Source: Acanthamoeba lenticulata (taxonomy: Eukaryota > Discosea > Longamoebia > Acanthamoebidae). Taken from it: a stretch of DNA of 17,067 nt. The position numbers and the translations under genes were made by a program. The notes beneath the pieces were generated by a model. The model worked only from the letters and a program-made list of their open reading frames with translations, did no database searches and was not told the origin of the DNA. The DNA lies in contig NAVB01001523.1 in NCBI GenBank assembly GCA_002179805.1, forward strand, positions 1 through 17,067, written 5' to 3'. This document shows, one piece after another, positions 15,580 through 17,067 of the stretch (position 1 is the stretch's first letter; every line of letters starts with the position of its first letter).

Positions 15580-17046
15580 ATGTCCGACAGGACCAAGCCA
15601 AAGGCCTCTCCTGGCCGCCCTCTTTCGCCTGGTATGCGCCAAACTTCATCAAACGATTTTTGTTTTCTTTTCACCATCCAGTTTCGGGATTCACCGACAT
15701 CTGCTGCGGCCAGGCGGTATGGACGTGACAAAGTGGGGAGAAGAAGAGGTTGGGCGATGGCTCGACGGCATAGGATGTGGGACCTATCGCGGCACCTTTA
15801 GCAACCATCAGATTCTTGGGGAGGACCTGCTCGATCTCGACAACGAAGACCTTACCGAAATGGGTCCGCCACCCCTCCCTTGTGTCGCCTCGTTTTCTTC
15901 TCGCGCCCTCCTCTTCCACCACCTCCCTCTTCTTCTTCTTCTCCATCTGCTGAGGCCTCATGGTGATGATGTGCTGCAGGCATTACGTCGTCGGTCCAGC
16001 GCAAGTGGGTCCTGCAGCAGGTGAGCACGCTCCGGCGCAAGGCGCACGGCAAGAAGGCCATGGAGGAGCTCCTCTACAACGATATGGGCATGTACCGCTC
16101 GCCGCTCTCGCCGCGCGAGGGCGAGACCAGCGAGGGCACCATCGCCGAGGATGACGAGGAGATCCGCGGCGAGAGCGACGATGACGAGGACGATGAATCG
16201 GACGATGACGACGAGGATGACGATGACGAGGATGATGACTCGGACGACATCAGCGACGTCAGCGAACACCCGACCAAGCAAAAGGAGGTCGCCCCACAGG
16301 TCGTCCCGCCGGTCAAGCCCGTGGCCCCGACACCGCAGGAGAAGTCCAAGGGCAAGAAGGAGAAGAAGGACAAGGACGCTGGCAGCGGCAGCAAGCCGGA
16401 CGCGCCCTTCCCCGGCATCCCGCTGTACAACGCCAAGAAGTCGCCCTTCAACGCCCGGCGCGACGTCGTGGCCGCCGCCGCTGAGGAGCCGTCATCGGCC
16501 GATGAGCAGGCCAAGAAGTCGGGTCACAAGCACCTCAAGGCCAAGAGCCTCCTCAAGTGGACCGGGTCGTCGAAGAAGAAGGAGAGCAGCGACGGCGAGG
16601 CGGTCAAGTCGGCCACGCTCGGGGCGTCGCCGGCCTCGGCCCCGTCCACGCCGCTGGTCGTGCGCACGGCGCACACGCCGGTCTCGCCGCGCGCCCGGGC
16701 CAAGACGTCGGTGCAGAGCGCTGGCGGCCAGCAGCGGCGGAGCTCGTCGGGCCCGCTGGACATCGACGTGGCCAAGTACCTGAGCGAGTTCGATGCCAAG
16801 CACCCGGAGACCAAGACCAAGACCAAGAAGCAGAAGCAGAAGAACGGCTCGCGCGGGGCCACCAAGGTCGCTCGCAAGCGCTCCGAGTCGGTCACGGAGA
16901 CGGCCTCGTCGCCGACTGACTCCGAGGACTCGCAGTCGTCCCGCAAGCGCACATCCGAGTCGCGCACGTCTCACAACGAGTCCGAGGTCTCCATCAGCGA
17001 ATTCGAGCCCTTCGAAGCGCCCAGCGACCTCGCCAAACGTGCGTGA
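15580..17046 (+). CDS. SAM-domain protein with acidic low-complexity segment; 3' end uncertain
   Basis: Exons 15580-15631, 15714-15863 and 15980-17046 encode 422 residues if the TGA at 17044-17046 is real. The SAM domain occupies about residues 21-92: MDVTKWGEEEVGRWLDGI...FSNHQILGEDLLDLDNEDL, then across intron 15864-15979 TEMGITSSVQRKWVLQQVSTL. It fits the SAM pattern of a W at the start, a DLL/DL pair and an MGI helix cap. Residues about 123-164 are almost entirely Asp/Glu/Ser; the remainder is Lys/Ser/Pro-rich and probably disordered, with Ser-rich, casein-kinase-like acidic contexts at the end. SAM domains bind other SAM domains, lipids or RNA; no function beyond interaction can be stated. 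M20 at 15719 could be an alternative start. The stop overlaps a GTGCGT sequence that is a favoured splice donor in this window, so the gene may continue past the window. Confidence 0.72.
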
Positions 17047-17067
17047 ACACTGTTTTACTATTATTAT

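Noticed and set aside
1..17067. CRISPR array, insertion sequence, retroelement or bacterial operon
   Set aside because: No spaced repeats, terminal inverted repeats, transposase or reverse-transcriptase motifs were seen. Genes are intron-rich with TATA boxes and AATAAA signals.

Overview
The window looks like nuclear DNA of a GC-rich, intron-dense protist, most probably Acanthamoeba or a close amoebozoan relative. The evidence is genes cut by many 60-150 nt GT-AG introns whose donors are often GTGCGT or GTACGT, very short intergenic gaps, TATA boxes about 50-70 bp before start codons, a eukaryotic-type tRNA gene, and a ROCO-family protein of the kind expanded in amoebozoans. The species is inferred from style, not from a database match. 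All gene models below were built by hand by joining reading frames across GT...AG boundaries. Every splice phase closes and every total coding length is a multiple of three.

Layout. (1) 1-7367, + strand: the 3' part of a giant ROCO gene (23 visible exons, 22 introns, 1833 visible residues). The order is leucine-rich repeats, Roc GTPase, COR, a kinase-like domain lacking key catalytic residues, then about 650 residues of low-complexity and coiled-coil tail. (2) 7566-8303, +: a two-exon, two-transmembrane protein resembling the Erf4/GOLGA7/CHIC family of palmitoyltransferase partners, with a TATA box in front. (3) 8679-9699, +: a five-exon secreted protein with two DUF4397-like beta domains. 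(4) 9791-9862, +: tRNA-Val(CAC) with a T-run terminator. (5) 11211-9899, -: a five-exon short-form tRNase Z-like metallo-beta-lactamase protein. (6) 15086-11313, -: a five-exon protein with a SAM domain near the N-terminus, a very long lysine-rich middle and a C-terminal PB1 domain. (7) 15580-17046 or beyond, +: a second SAM-domain protein with an Asp/Glu-rich stretch, divergently arranged from (6).

The genes do not form an operon or one pathway. Two relationships stand out. The two SAM-domain genes share a 493-bp divergent intergenic region, and one product is strongly basic while the other has a strongly acidic segment. A tRNA gene also sits immediately beyond the 3' end of a convergent gene for a probable tRNA 3'-processing enzyme. 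I saw no mobile element, CRISPR array or viral gene. The least ordinary items are the predicted ROCO pseudokinase, the large insertions around its Roc switch I, and the SAM/lysine-rich/PB1 architecture.
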